Origin: Iris pallida
Lineage: Eukaryota; Streptophyta; Magnoliopsida; Asparagales; Iridaceae
Reading direction: 5' to 3'
Assembly (NCBI GenBank): GCA_029216955.1
Contig: JANAVB010016200.1
Location: 319,001 to 383,000 of the forward strand
DNA length: 64,000 bases
Notes under the pieces: generated by a model
Database searches by the model: none
Seen by the model: only the letters and a program-made list of their open reading frames with translations
What the model was told of the DNA's origin: nothing
Part shown: positions 10,801 to 23,254 of the stretch, one piece after another
Layout: every line of letters starts with the position of its first letter
How positions within the stretch are numbered: the first letter of the stretch is position 1
Program-made: the position numbers and the translations under genes

Positions 10801-12172
10801 CACCCTGCCTACAGGTGCTCCCTTCTGGTGCTGTATGATGTGCTGCTGCTGGGTCTGAAGTGGAGGACCTCTCTGCTGAGCTGCTGGTCCTCTAGCCTGC
10901 CGTACTCTGTCCTGGCCTTCTCGGACTCTACGAACTTGGCAATCCTTCAGCTGGTGGTCGGGCGCTCCACAGTATAGACATACACCCAACCTCTTCCTAC
11001 AGGCCTCTCGACTGTGCCCTGGCTTCCCGTAAAAGCTGCACGGAGGAGTCTGCCTCTGGTCCTGTCCTTGTTGCTGGTGGGCACGTGCTGGTGCCTGCTG
11101 AATTTGTAACTGAGGCTGCTGCTGAAACTGCCTCTGCTGAAAGTGCGGGCACTTCGCCGGCCCGCTCTAGAACTCGCTCCAAGAATATTGCTGCCCCTCT
11201 TCGACTTGAGACCAAAGTTCTCCTATGCTATCCGTACCTCCATCAGTATCTGCTCGAAGGTCGCATCATGTTGCCCACAAGTACAAGTGCGAACCACATG
11301 AATATGGCCCCTCCGGAACTTGTGGGCCTTATACCCCTCATTCTCGATCAGATCTGGTGCAAACCTACTCAAACGGAAGAACTCTGTTGCATACTCGTCC
11401 ACCGACACGTTCTCCTGCACCAATCCAATGAACTGGGCCTCCAGAGCTGTCAGAGCCACGTCGGGGTAGAACTTTTCCTTGAAGAGCCTCCGAAAGTTCT
11501 CCCTTGTCAAACCCCTCATCGATGCACGAGGATCCGTACGAAACCATGTCAAGGCGATGTCAAAAAACTGACTCGTCGCAGACGTCACCCAAAGCCCCTT
11601 CGGGACCTCTGCTAACTCCAGACTCCGCTGGACATCCTTCAACCAGTCATCTGCATACAGGATACCCTCGGTACCCTTGAAGTCCCTCGGGTTCATATTC
11701 CTGAAATCTAGACATGTGCCAGGCCTCCCCTAACTTTGCTGCTGCTGAACTGGGGCACCCTGAACTGCACCCGAGACTACCCTGTCAACTGCTGCCATCG
11801 CCAGCCGGTGGGAGTTCTCCATGCTCTGTCATAGCACCTCTGTCTGGCGGTGAGATGCGTCAGCCTGATGCTGTTGTGCCTCGTCTTGGGACCTTTGAGT
11901 CTGCAACATCTGCTGTTGAAGGGCCATCATCTGCTGTGCATCAGTCGGTAGCGGAGGTGGCGGTGGAAGAGTCTCGAAATGACTATGGACGGTCCCACAG
12001 CTGGAGGTGGAAGACCTCCTAGAACTGTCGCAGCTACTCCCGCCTGAAGGGCCGGAACTGAGGTGGCAGCTCCCTCAACTGCAGCTCCCGCAGCCGGAGG
12101 TGGAGGTCCTACCGGATCGGGCCTCTCTGGAACAGCACTAGGTCCTGCTGCTTGGGAGCGAGTAATCGTCAT
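10801..12172 (-). pseudogene. E1 gag (frameshifted)
   Basis: A true ATG at 12172 starts MTITRSQAAGPSAVPERPD, followed by a Pro/Ala-rich stretch and a Gln-rich segment (about 11700-11930). The capsid-like region (11223-11696) has DDWLKDVQR, ALTWFRTDP, FKEKFYPD and VDEYATEFFRLSRFAPDLIENE, as in retrotransposon gag. Two zinc knuckles follow near 10930-11035: CSFYGKPGHSREAC, whose second Cys is replaced by Tyr, and an intact CLYCGAPDHQLKDC. At least three frame changes and several stops show it is dead. The gap from the ATG to the LTR is 255 bp. Confidence 0.85.
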
Positions 12173-12401
12173 CCTGAGGATAGATTGAAACAAGGAATCA
12201 ATATGGCACATGATAAGGAATATCAAAGAAGGGCAATTAAATTCAAATACAGAAGAGTTGTCATGGTAATCAAAAGATCAGAAATTTCCTAAAATATGAT
12301 TCAGTAACTCGTATCATATCCTTGATCCTATGTCCTAATCGCAGGTACGTAATTAGTACTCTAAGTCGAGCACCATTATGAGATCGTACTAATTGCGACA
12401 C

Positions 12402-12419
12402 GACCTGCATGGGCTACCA
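12402..12419 (-). promoter_or_regulatory. Primer-binding-site-like motif of E1
   Basis: In coding sense TGGTAGCCCATGCAGGTC, 8 nt inside the 5' LTR. E2 and E3 have the same motif at the same place. It begins TGG like a PBS but is not the usual initiator-Met sequence (TGGTATCAGAGC). Confidence 0.5.
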
Positions 12420-12480
12420 TAAAAACGTGTCACGACCCGCACCCAAGGTAGGGGCACAAGTACATATGGTTACGTCCAAC

Positions 12481-12503
12481 CTACGTCGCAGAATCGACGG
12501 TAG
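12481..12503 (-). ncRNA. U5-end RNA hairpin, E1 5' LTR (paired change)
   Basis: Arms CTACGTCG and CGACGGTAG. Compared with the left LTR (CTACGCCG/CGGCGGTAG) one C-G pair has become T-A on both arms, so pairing is kept. Confidence 0.6.
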
Positions 12504-13739
12504 AACACTGTATAGGTCATTTGTAAATACTACAACTAGACAGTATAAGGGTACCTGTCATCTCCGTATGGAGGAATATAATATAGCATAACTCAATCAC
12601 AAGATAAAACTAAGATTGATAGCACTGAATGGAAATATGATAGAAGTGAAAACAGGAAATGAGTTCAGGATCCAACACAGCTCAGAAATATAAACAACAT
12701 CATAGAGTCACAAAATATAATATAAAATACTACAGTCTGAAAGCACTAGCTGGATCGTAGTCCAGGCAAACCTAACTAAGCTATACTAGTCCAGGTGTGC
12801 AAAGTCTCTTGGCTCAACTGCCAGGTCACAGTCCTGGCCTAAGTCTCCATCTGCCTCGACCCCATAGTAGGTCGAACAGTCTGCCTCGGAATCATCTGTA
12901 ATATATCAACGATATCCTGTTAGAAAAATGAGCAAGTACAAAATACTAACAGCAATTCCATATGAATTGACAAATTCTATAAGAGACAATCAAAATGAAA
13001 TACAAGATGAAATATCAAGACAGGAAATATAAACAGGATATGTAAACTGGATATCATGTCATGGTATAAATACAAGAATGTAGAATAGAACAGGGATATA
13101 TGATGTAATAAAGTAAATGTAAAATGTGCAATGAATTATTAGAGCATTATGTGATCGGCTTGGGAAACCTGACAGGCTATCCACTTGGCCCGACAATCAT
13201 AAGAAAATCACTGGAAAGGGTCATGCCGGCCAACTTGGATAACGAGCACAAGGAATAAGATCTCGCTACACCCTACGTGAAGTGAGGGTGGTGCAAGCAC
13301 AAAAATATAGTGACAGGATAGCTTGATCACATAGCCCCTAATAATTTTCCATCCCCGAGTAGTATAATGGATCCGGACATGATACGTCATGACACGGGAC
13401 TCAAAAATAGGGGGCCAGCCCACTCCCAAGTCGGTGTCTATATAAGTACAGAAAACAAACATGATGTACCAATATACCAAAAAAAATCCAGAAACAACAT
13501 CTCATGACAGGATCCGACGTATACTAGTCCGTAAACTATCGTATCGGGAATCAAGTAGGATACTACAACTGAATCGAATATAGCAGATATCAAGACAATA
13601 AAAACTATCAGTGAATGTACTCGCCTGTAGTCCTGAGATGATAAGGTAAACAGATGCTCAATGAAGTCACAGACCTAAAGATGAGGTACCATGAGTCAAA
13701 ATAGGGTTTGATAATAAAAGACATGCAAATTTAGTCATG

Positions 13740-14060
13740 ATATACAAGTCTAAGCCAAACTAGGTCAAACTAGGTCATACTGAGCCAAACTAGAACAAAT
13801 AAGGTCACAAGAAGTCAATCCAAGTCAAACTAGGTCAATCTGGGTCAAGAGTTGACTTACAATTAACTTTTGGTTAAAAAGTCAACTCTGGTCAACTCTG
13901 GTCAAACCTATGTCAAACTAGTCAAATGTTGACTAACAGTTGACTTTCAGTCAACTGGTAAACTCTGGTTTGGTTTTGGGTCAATTATAGGTCAAGTGTT
14001 GACTCGAAGTTGACTTTGGTCAAAAAGTCAACTCTTGGTCAACGGAGGTCAAAACTAGAC
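13740..14060. promoter_or_regulatory. W-box-like TTGAC cluster in the E1 5' LTR
   Basis: Second copy of the array at 4960-5300, with small differences. Again many TTGACY/RGTCAA sites within about 320 bp. Confidence 0.5.
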
Positions 14061-14653
14061 TAAACTACCCTCATCTAACCATTACCTACCAAGACAACCT
14101 ATATCTAACCCTATCGTAACAATCAAAACCCAAATCTTAGACTTACCCCAATACCTTACCTTTATCCTTTACAAGGTATTTCCAATACCTTGCCCCGATA
14201 CAAAGGCAACCCCTCCAAATCTTGGTAGACTGACCTAGGATTCTTAGGATAGCTACACACTAACCTATCTTGACATTACCAACCAAGAAATCTAGTTATC
14301 TATCCCATCCAGTCCATCTTATCCCACATGTTGGTCATTCTCAACATACCTTAAGGTATCATGAGATACCCTATGGTATCTTGAGATATCACTCACCAAC
14401 TCATCTAACCAAGCTCTATCTAACTTCTAACTCACTCTCCTAGTATCTTAGAGTAGCACCTTACTCAACACTACTAGGCTACTAACTAACCTCACTTAGG
14501 AAGGATACTAACTTATCTAATACCCTTACTAACCCACACTACTAACTCACTCACTAACACTCTAACAAGACACTCACTAAACACACTCCACTAGGCCCAC
14601 AACTTTCACATTTTAGCTCACTTATATGCTCTAGAATGGAGGTTTTAATGGGG

Positions 14654-14661
14654 TATATATA
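14654..14661 (-). promoter_or_regulatory. TATA box, E1 5' LTR
   Basis: CCCCTATATATACCCC on the minus strand, as in the 3' LTR. Predicted start about 30 bp to the left. Confidence 0.55.
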
Positions 14662-15003
14662 GGGGCTATAGTGAGGGCAAATAGGACTGCACAGATGGGG
14701 GTAAAATGAGGTCATGAGGGGTTGCCTTGCAGCCCCCACTGCCACTGCAACTGCTGCATATTGCAGCTCCTGCTGCTGTTACAAATAGATGCAGTCCCCT
14801 GTGGGGACTGCTGCTCCTACTGTTGTGGTGTGTCCCCTGTGGGGATACACAGCTGCTGCTGTTGCCTATGGCAGCACAATCTTCTTCCCTCCCTTCTTCT
14901 CCTCGACACACTCCATTTCTCTCACTCTCTACTCATCTATCCATCCATCCACACACATACATAAATATATACGTATATATAAACACACACACATAATACA
15001 TCA

Positions 15004-15006
15004 AGA
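15004..15006. repeat. Target-site duplication of CACTA-1, left copy (AGA)
   Basis: AGA precedes CACTACC at 15007 and follows GGTAGTG at 25356-25358. The empty site is present in the other E1 LTR at about 6182-6196 as CATCAAGAACTCACC. A 3-bp duplication is diagnostic of CACTA elements. Confidence 0.93.
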
Positions 15007-15550
15007 CACTACCAGAATAGGTCATTTTAGCGACTCCTAAAGACGTCATTAAAACGCCTAACGACGTCGCTAAACTAGTTTAGCGACGTATTTAGCGACG
15101 TTTTTCTCTTGTCGTAAAAACCTTAGTCGCTGTTTGGAAAGACGTCGCTGATCGTAACCAACACCGACGTCTACCAACGTAGAGCTACGTCGGTCATATA
15201 CCGACGTTTACCTTCGTTTTGTCGAAGAAATAGGGACGTTTAGGATGTCGCTATATGTCGGTATTTCCTGGGAAAATTATCGACGTTTACGATGTCGTAC
15301 TACGTCGGTATATCTTGGAGAATATTAACGACATTTTGTGATGTCGTAATACGTCGGTATATCCTGGAAAAATGAGGTAAAATCCTAGAAAAGTTACCGA
15401 CGTCTACTGACGGTTACCGATGCATACCGACGAAACTGACGTCGCTATACGTCAGTATCCTGGCAATATATGCCAGTTTAGCGACGTCTACCGACGCAAT
15501 GTGCTGTCAGAAGGCATCGGTAAGCGTCGGTAGACGTCGCTAAATTTGAA
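15007..15550. repeat. CACTA-1 left terminus and subterminal repeats
   Basis: TIR CACTACCAGAATAGGTCATT, then many short direct and inverted copies of the (G)ACGTCGCTAA / TTAGCGACGT core. In En/Spm such repeats are bound by TNPA. Confidence 0.85.
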
Positions 15551-15898
15551 AAAATAAAAAAATTACAGTATGTATTTTTCTTCACAGAATCATTTTCTCC
15601 ATGCAGTTTAATCTGAAACACAATACACAAACACATTTTATCCCTGGGTTCGCCGACCCCTTCGGTGGAACACTCAACACCGGTAAATTAACATCCAAAT
15701 GAAACGAATAACAACATAAAATAACCAAAGTCCACACAACATATATAAACCAATATCCAAATTGTCATGGGTCTACACAACTAATAACCAATGTATCTAT
15801 GCAACCAACAAACAAGTGTCACAAATAAATAAATGTCACAAACAAATACAAAGAAAAATAAGTACTCAAACAATCAATACAAACAGTCCTAAGTAGGA

Positions 15899-17965
15899 CT
15901 ACTGGGGATCTGGAGCAGGAGGGGGCGTGCCGTGACGAAGGGCCAAGAAAAGCTCATAGTCCTCCTGTGAAATCGATACCGATAAAGGAGGTAGTGACGT
16001 CGGTGGAGTCGGTGTCGATGAAGAAGGCAGTGGCGTTGGCGGAGTCGACGACGATGAAGGCACACCCGGAGGACGATAACGCTCCAACGCTGCAAGTCGC
16101 TGGTGGTATGAATCCATGGTAGATAACATTCTATCACTGCTATCAGCCACCGAATCCTGTACCAATCTCAGCCTCTCGCCCATGGTCATCTGTGATGCCT
16201 GCAGATCCAATACGCTGTGCTCTATCGACACTCTAAAATTGGTGACGCTCCACACTGTTCGCTCAGTCATATTTTGGAGCTCCATAATGCTGCGATCGAG
16301 CGCATCCAATCGTGCTATAAGCACAGGCTCGTCCGACTGGTGCTGAGACTGGTCCTGAATCCGTCGTAGCAGCTCGTCACGAAGAGACTCCATCATCTGG
16401 TGGACTCGGGCAGACTCCTGGGACGGCTGTGGACTATGCACACTAGCAGGGGATGCCCTAGAGGACTGGCTCGCAACTAGGGTGCCATAGGATCCTGTAC
16501 CGTAGTACGTACCCCTACGGAGGCCACCAGCAGTGGTCATCCACAGCTCGTCCGCCGACGGAGCTTGAGTGGGCTGCGAGGAAGTACCGACCTCTCCCGC
16601 AGTAGGTGCACTAGCAGTCGCCTGGTCCCGTAGCCTCTGATATTCGGCCTAGAAAGTATGGATAGTACTCTATGATTTCTAATCTCTAATTAATGTACTT
16701 ATTATTACTAACTACATGAATATTTATTTGCATGCATATTTACTAAGTTATATTATAATTAACACAAAGTATTATAATTAACAAATAGTATTGTAATACT
16801 TACATAGACAAGCTCGGCCCTCTCGTCAATAAGGCCGTCTCCCTTCCGATGGGTGGCCAGGAAGACGGTCACCATGTCGATGTTACCGACCTTCCTTTTC
16901 TGTAATTAAATATATTATCTTAGTAATAATTTATCGGATTTGCATTAAAATATTTCTGAAAGAAAAATACATACCAGACGACGAAAATGTTCCGTCATCG
17001 GAATCGACCCACTGTACCACTTCGAGGCATGCTGCCTAGCCGTCTTGGCCTTCTCGGACTTTTCTTTGTACCTTGGCTCGTTGAATCGAGCCTTTATCGC
17101 ATCCCACTGATCAGGGGTGATCCAACCTTGGATCGGCTTTCCGGCACGATCACGAGCCTTCTGATCATTAACAGCATCGCAGATCAGCTTAGCAGCGACA
17201 GCAGAAAACATCCCCTCGATCAGTTCGGCCCAGTACGGTAGATAGAAAATCATATCCTAGAAGAGTACGCAAACCAAATATTTTTTTGTAATATATAATA
17301 TACATAAATCAAATAATTAATGTTAAAAGCAAATCTATTTTAACCTTGAAGCGCACAAACCACTAGGCCTTCCTATCGTCCGGAGCATCCGAGTAGTTTA
17401 TCCAAGGACCACCATAATTTTGCCTCAGGAGCTGGCCTAGGCATCTCTGTACCGACGGGGGACGATATCTATACAGACATATTATATTCATAAGAAAAGT
17501 TAATTTATGATAAACACAAAAAAAAATGATAAACCAAAATACTTACTTTGTACCGTCGGACCAGATCTCCGTCCTCGTCTCCTCCGGAGGTGCGCAGGCA
17601 TCATCTGCCTGATACTGGTCGGTCGTCGGCACAGCCTCCTCCATCTGCTCATCTGCCTCCATCGTCGTATCAGCAGGAGGAACGCTACTCTCGGGAGCAG
17701 TCTCAGGCCTGGAAGTACTCGTCCCTGGAGATATGCCACGTAGCATCATGGCGGGCGGAGCTACTGTCCGATACACAAGAGTACTGGGCGACGAGGATCC
17801 AGAGCCGGTACCAGTAGGAGGTACCGAAGAAGAACCCCATCCTCTAGCATTACCACCAGTAGGTACCGAAGGAGTAGTCTGTCCTCTGCCAGTATCAGTA
17901 CCCCATGCCCCATGTTGGGAAATACGGAACGATTCGCGATGACCTGTCATGCCTGATAACAACAT
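15899..17965 (-). pseudogene. CACTA-1 TNPA-like protein (plant Ptta/En/Spm transposase family), five exons, one stop
   Basis: Five exons fit together in frame: 17965-17547 (ATG at 17965, Pro/Ser/Gly-rich), 17468-17345, 17256-16975, 16899-16804 and 16648-15899, each with GT donor and AG acceptor. The family signature is visible in exon 3 (EKSEKAKTARQHASKWYSGS) and exon 4 (LATHRKGDG..DERAELVY). Exon 5 holds a Leu/Arg-rich, probably coiled-coil stretch (LDALDRSIMELQNM.., RLRLVQDSVADS) and ends PPPAPDPQ-stop. Exon 2 has one nonsense codon, KA-TAG-WFVRF, probably from TGG. Upstream exons may exist. It likely bound the subterminal repeats. Confidence 0.8.
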
Positions 17966-18153
17966 ATGATGAGATACAACAAAGACAACAAATAATAGAG
18001 ACTAGAAATATGAAAGTGCAACAAAGACAAGATAATAACCAAGACAACATATGATTATACATTTTATAAGAAACATCTAAGTCCAGATAGTATATTTTAT
18101 AAGAAACATCTAAGTTCAGATAGTACATTCTACAAGATGAAATTACATCTCTC

Positions 18154-21100
18154 TCAATCATCTTCGGAATAATCATCTTGTTTGTCTTCCTCGACCTCAT
18201 CTTCACTTTCATCTTCGTCTTCGTCAGCTTCGTCTTCCTCTTCGGATAATTCTACATCTTCCACATTATGTGTCGTGTAATACGTAACTTCCGTGGAGTA
18301 CACATCAACAATATTGGTTACAAGAGGTAGTTTGTCCTCCTGATAAGCTTTTTCGTCAACATCAAAAGTATCTCTAGTTTTAGTCTTACATACTGCCCAC
18401 CAGTCAGACTTTGTTGCTTCCCGTCTCGGATAAGCTGTAAAGTACACGAGCTGAGCTTGAGTTGCTAGGACAAATGGTTCGTAGCCTTGATATCTACGCT
18501 TGTAGTTTATATCCACAAGACCATGCTTGTCAATTTTCCAACCTTGATTTTCAGTCGGATCGAACCATTCACACATGAACAACACGATCTTTGTAGGTTC
18601 TCTGCCATAATTATATGTCAACTCCACAATCTCTCGTAAGATGCCGAAGAAATCATTTCCTGGATCGACATCTTTGTAGTTCGAAGATTTGATACACAAA
18701 CAACTATTTTTCGTGGAATCAAGATCCATGAAGCTGTCTCTGATCGGAGCATTTGTCGACTTGAACCGAAAGCCATTGATACAGTAACTTGGCCATATTT
18801 TAAAAAAAGTAATTGGTCACTTGGCAAGAGTTCTAATTAATTCAATCTCAGGTGAAATTAGACGATCGACCTGAATACCAAAGAAGAGATAGTAAGTTAT
18901 TTATTACGCAGTTGCATTAAAAGAGGCCAGTAATTACCGGGCTGCTTACATATTCGCTCAACCAAGAAGGAAAATGACATCTCATTTATTGTTCTAATGC
19001 TTCGTCTGTTAGGTAGGGTCTGACCGACCTCAACTCATCATTATATGTGCTAGAAAAACAACGAAGCAACCGCCGATTAGTACAATAATATTAGCTTATA
19101 CTATTACATTGAGATGACATAAACTCATCGTTAATTACTTACCCCTCTAGCTTCTCCACTTTATCCTTGTCGTAATTGAGTAGTACATACAACTGAGCAG
19201 CCCTTAGCTCTTCATCATTCAAATATCTCTTCTTTATTTTCCCCGAAGGCTTTTCGGACGCATTGAATACTTTCAGTATTCCATTATTAGATTCTTGATA
19301 ACCGTCATCATTTTTCGGAGCCCTCATTCTATTCGTAGCAACATGAGGTTTGAAATACGTTGAGCAGAAGTTTGTAATCTTCTTGAGAATATAGGCTTCA
19401 CAAATAGAACCCTCGACCCGAGCCTTGTTTTTCACCTTTCTCTTTAGGTGGTTCAAATGTTGCTCAAACGGGTACATCCACCGATAACCGACGGGCCCGC
19501 CAACATGTGCCTCGTAGGAAAGATGAATTAGCAAATGCTCCATGGAGTCGAAGAATCCAGGAGGAAATACTTTCTCGAGCTTGCAAAGTGTTACCGCAAT
19601 ATCGTTCTCCTTCTTTTCTAGACGATCGACGAGCAACTCACTAGAACAAAGATCTCTGAAGAATATGCTAAGCTCGGTCAATGGATCCCAAACAACCGGG
19701 GTAAGATTTCCCGAAATACAATCGGAATTAACCTCTCCATGAATACGTGACAATCATGGCTCTTCATACCTGTCAGTTTGTTCTCCTTGAGGTTGACGCA
19801 TATTCTCAAGTTCGAAACATACCCGTCTAAAAATTTTAGACCTTGAATTCACCTACAAAGTCTCACTTTATCCTCCTTCTCCAGTGAGAAAATTTCCTTA
19901 GGCTGCTTCAACTTCCCATTCCCGTCCTCTATCAAATGCAATGCAGGACATCGACTTATTTCTTCCAAGTCCAATCTAGCCTTTGGATTGTCTTTCGTCT
20001 TTCCCTTTACGTCCATTACAGTATTAATTATGTTGTCAAACACATTCTTCTCGATATACATGACATCAAGGTTATGTCTAATCAGATTGGTGCTCCAATA
20101 TGGCAGATCCTAGAATATACTCCTCTTCGTCCAGTTATGAGTGCGACCAAATCCGTCACACTTGTAGCCCGTAGCAGGCTCTTCAATAGCTCTTGATAAA
20201 TCTTTTACCTCTTCCTATATCGTGTATCCGGACCACCTTGGCGGAGGATTAGCCTTCTCTACAACGCCAGCACGAAAAGTATTCCTGTTCCTGCGGTACA
20301 GATGGTCCTTCGGCAGGAATTGTCGATGACAATCGAAGAAGCACGGTTTGCCTCCGTGTTTCAAACGGAAAGCCTTAGTACGGTCCATGCAATACGGACA
20401 TGAAAGACGACCATGCGTGCTCCATCCAGATAACATGCCATAGTCCAAAAAGTCGTGATGGTCCACATAAGTGCTGTCCGTATCTGAAAATTTTGTTTTC
20501 TTGATACATCGTACGTGTTGGAACCTACTTCCCACAGCTGATTCAACTCATCAATCAATGGCTGTAAATACACATCGATGTTTCTTTTCGGATTGTTCAG
20601 ACCTGGGATAATAACGGTGAGGAACATATACGGAGTCTTCATGCACATCCAAGGCGGTAGATTGTACGGAGTGACGATCACAGGCCAACACGAATACTGG
20701 GATCCCGAAAGTCCGAATGGGGTAAAACCGTCAGAGCAGAGACCCAATCTGACATTACGTGGATCAGAAGCAAAATCTGGATACTCTCGATCAAAGTGCT
20801 TCCATGCTTCTCCATCAGATGGGTGATCCAACACTCCTTCGGTCTGTTCCCGCTTATGCCAACTCATGTTTTCTGCAGTTTCCTTCACCATAAACAACCG
20901 CTGCAACCGCGGCGTCAACGGCAAGTAGTGCATCGAATCGGTAGGCTTCCTGGTACCGACAGACTTTTCTCTACCACTGCCCTTGTAGCGATCGACACCA
21001 CAAAATCTGCAGGCATCTTCATCATTGTCGTCTTTGTAGTACAACATGCACCCGTTGTGACATGCATCGATTTTCTCGTATCCCATCCAGAGCGATCTCA

Positions 21101-21758
21101 CCATCCTCTTAGACCTGTAGAAGTCTTTAGGCAACTTAGCACCCTCAGGCAATATTTCTATAAGCAACTCCATAAGACGGTTGTAGCAATCTTGCGACAT
21201 GTTAAAATCGGACTTGATGCTCAACAATCTTGTAACCACCTCTAACGGTGAATGATCCTCACAACTAGGATATAATGGAGTCCTTACATTCTCCAGCGAC
21301 TCCACGAACTGTGCAACATCGGCATTCGGTGCCTCCTCAGGTGCATCATGATCGTCTGGATCGAAACTAGGCCCCACCGCGTCAAAAATCATGTTCACCA
21401 ACCCATCGTCGTAAGCATCGTTGTTGTAGACATCCACATAAGGCTCATACTCCGATGCTAAAGACACAAGTTCTCTGTGCGCGCTCTACTGATAGTAATT
21501 CGACGTAAAACCCTTCGAGTATAAATGATACGTGACTTCTACTTCTGGATGATATTTTAAGTTACGACATCTTACACACGGACCCTTATTTTTGGTACCG
21601 TCCATGTACTGAGGGAACGCCTTAGCAAACTGCAGGAACTGTTGTACATCCTCTATGAATTCATCCTGTACACCGCACATGTCATCAGGATGACGGTTGT
21701 ACATCCACGAACGATTCCGTAAGTAGTAATTCATATCCATATCCAATTGAGGATAATT
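18154..21758 (-). pseudogene. CACTA-1 TNPD/TNP2-type transposase, decayed
   Basis: Blocks in order: transposase-associated domain (21486-21758: NRSWMYNRHP, FIEDVQQFLQFA, CVRCRN); acidic linker; transposase-21 core (about 20215-21100: LWMGYEKIDACHNGCMLYY, CRFCG, RLGLCSDGFTPFG, GMLSGWSTHGRLSCPYCMD); a block with MYIEKNVFDNI (19849-20061); DUF4218-like region (19139-19753: MEHLLIHLSYEAHVGGPVGYRWMYPFE); DUF4216-like exon (18154-18790: INGFRF.., VLFMCEWFDP) with a long Asp/Glu tail. Damage: stops at about 21485, 20214, about 20113 and 19848, and frameshifts near 20470 and 19700. Several stops are Trp or Tyr codons turned to stop. An acceptor TCTATCTTACAG precedes 21758, so a first exon lies upstream. 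Confidence 0.85.
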
Positions 21759-22372
21759 CTGTAAGATAGATACATGCACATTGCAGTCAGTGAATAAATG
21801 TTAAGGCAGTTTAGATATGGGTGCACAATTTAGAAGAGGTCAGTAGAGAGTGAAAGTTTAGAGAAAACTGAGATTATTGGTGATATTTCACTCATTGGCA
21901 CTTCTTCACTATTAGTCAAAAATGAATTGGCCGTCTCAGCTTGAAAATTTAATATTGTTTTGACAATCATTCAGCAAGTGGAGCTTGGGTTACGTAAGTC
22001 GTGTTTTGAAGCTGCAAATCTTTGTAAAAAATTTAAGTCGTATTTTGACTATACATTCTACATCATCATAGAGTTCTACAGTTGCAGAGAAATTTTAAGT
22101 CGAAACAAGAAAGAACTCTATTAGCACATAATATTCTTATAGGAGGAAATTTGGAGTTTAAATGTTAAGGAACAATGCTACCCTAGGGGTCTATTTAGAG
22201 ACCAGTGCCAAGCTGAATCCTATTCCAATGTTAAGGAACATTGCTACACTAGGGGTCTATTCACCACCACAAATACTTTTAAGTTGCTTTCGTCTTTCAA
22301 GAATTTCAACATCTATCACAATATTATTATTTTTCTTTGACAACAGCTCAAAAAATGCACTTGTCTCCTATT

Positions 22373-22968
22373 TGCAATTCATTACTAAGGGCAAATTTTT
22401 CCCAACCTCTTGTAAAAAAGGTCTCTATCGAGGTATAATTGTACTTGTAGGAGTACACAACACCAACTGTCCAATATTGACCCTTTGGGTCTACAAGAGT
22501 TACTTCACTTAGTTTGTCAAGACAAGTAAAACTTTTTAAATTAATACCCAATATCGACCCTTTGGCCTGTGCTTGAGCAGTATCCTAACTCAAACTATCT
22601 ATCCTAACTAATAAATTAATATCCTACTTTAACATCTACTAACTCTCATATTCCTTCTCACATAAACTAATATCCTAATCTAAACTAACCCTCTAACTGA
22701 AACTAATATCTAAACAATGCTAATCATGAACTAACACCCTAACCTGGAAGTCCACACTGCTCAAGCACAGGCCATAGGCCAAGTTATAAGGCAAAATACA
22801 GGCAACTGCCTGTAGCTACAAGGCAAAACCAAATGTTGACGGTATATATACTGTAAACATTTAAAAAGTTTACTTGTCTTGACAAACTGAGTGAAGTAAC
22901 TCTTATAGACCGAAAGGGTTGATGAGATTTTCATGTTGCCCTTAGTAATGAATTGCCCGATACCGATA
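22373..22968. repeat. Imperfect foldback (inverted repeat) inside CACTA-1
   Basis: Left arm about 22373-22583, right arm about 22755-22968. Matching blocks include AGTTACTTCACTTAGTTTGT / its inverse at 22870-22900, TTCATTACTAAGGGCAA / TTGCCCTTAGTAATGAA, and GGCCTGTGCTTGAGCAG / CTGCTCAAGCACAGGCC. The arms differ by an extra segment of about 80 bp on the right. Possibly a MITE-like insertion or inverted duplication. Confidence 0.7.
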
Positions 22969-23160
22969 CCGATACCGATACTGTGAACCTTGGTTAACAT
23001 TAATATTTCCACACTTCTCTAGGCTGAGGTAGAGGTAGATATCATATGATGCGGAATAGTCGGCTCAATGAACCGAATGAGAAGAAAAGAAGTAGGGAAG
23101 CTCACTCTATACACTCTAGGATACTACGATATACTACTAGTATACTCACTCTATACACTC

Positions 23161-23254
23161 TTACTTATCCAAGCCTTTTGAGGCAATCAGCATTATACTA
23201 GATTTTTGAAAAAATCTATAACTCTGATAGGCCCAAAAGGCTTGGCATAAGTAA
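23161..23254. ncRNA. 94-bp near-perfect hairpin, pre-miRNA-like
   Basis: The left arm TTACTTATCCAAGCCTTTTG.. pairs with the right arm ..CAAAAGGCTTGGCATAAGTAA along about 44 bases with few mismatches and bulges and a loop of a few bases around 23209. The shape fits a plant miRNA or hairpin-siRNA precursor, but I see no known mature miRNA. Confidence 0.5.

Noticed and set aside
12402..12419. Standard initiator-Met PBS (TGGTATCAGAGC)
   Set aside because: Not present next to any 5' LTR here; a different motif is shared instead.
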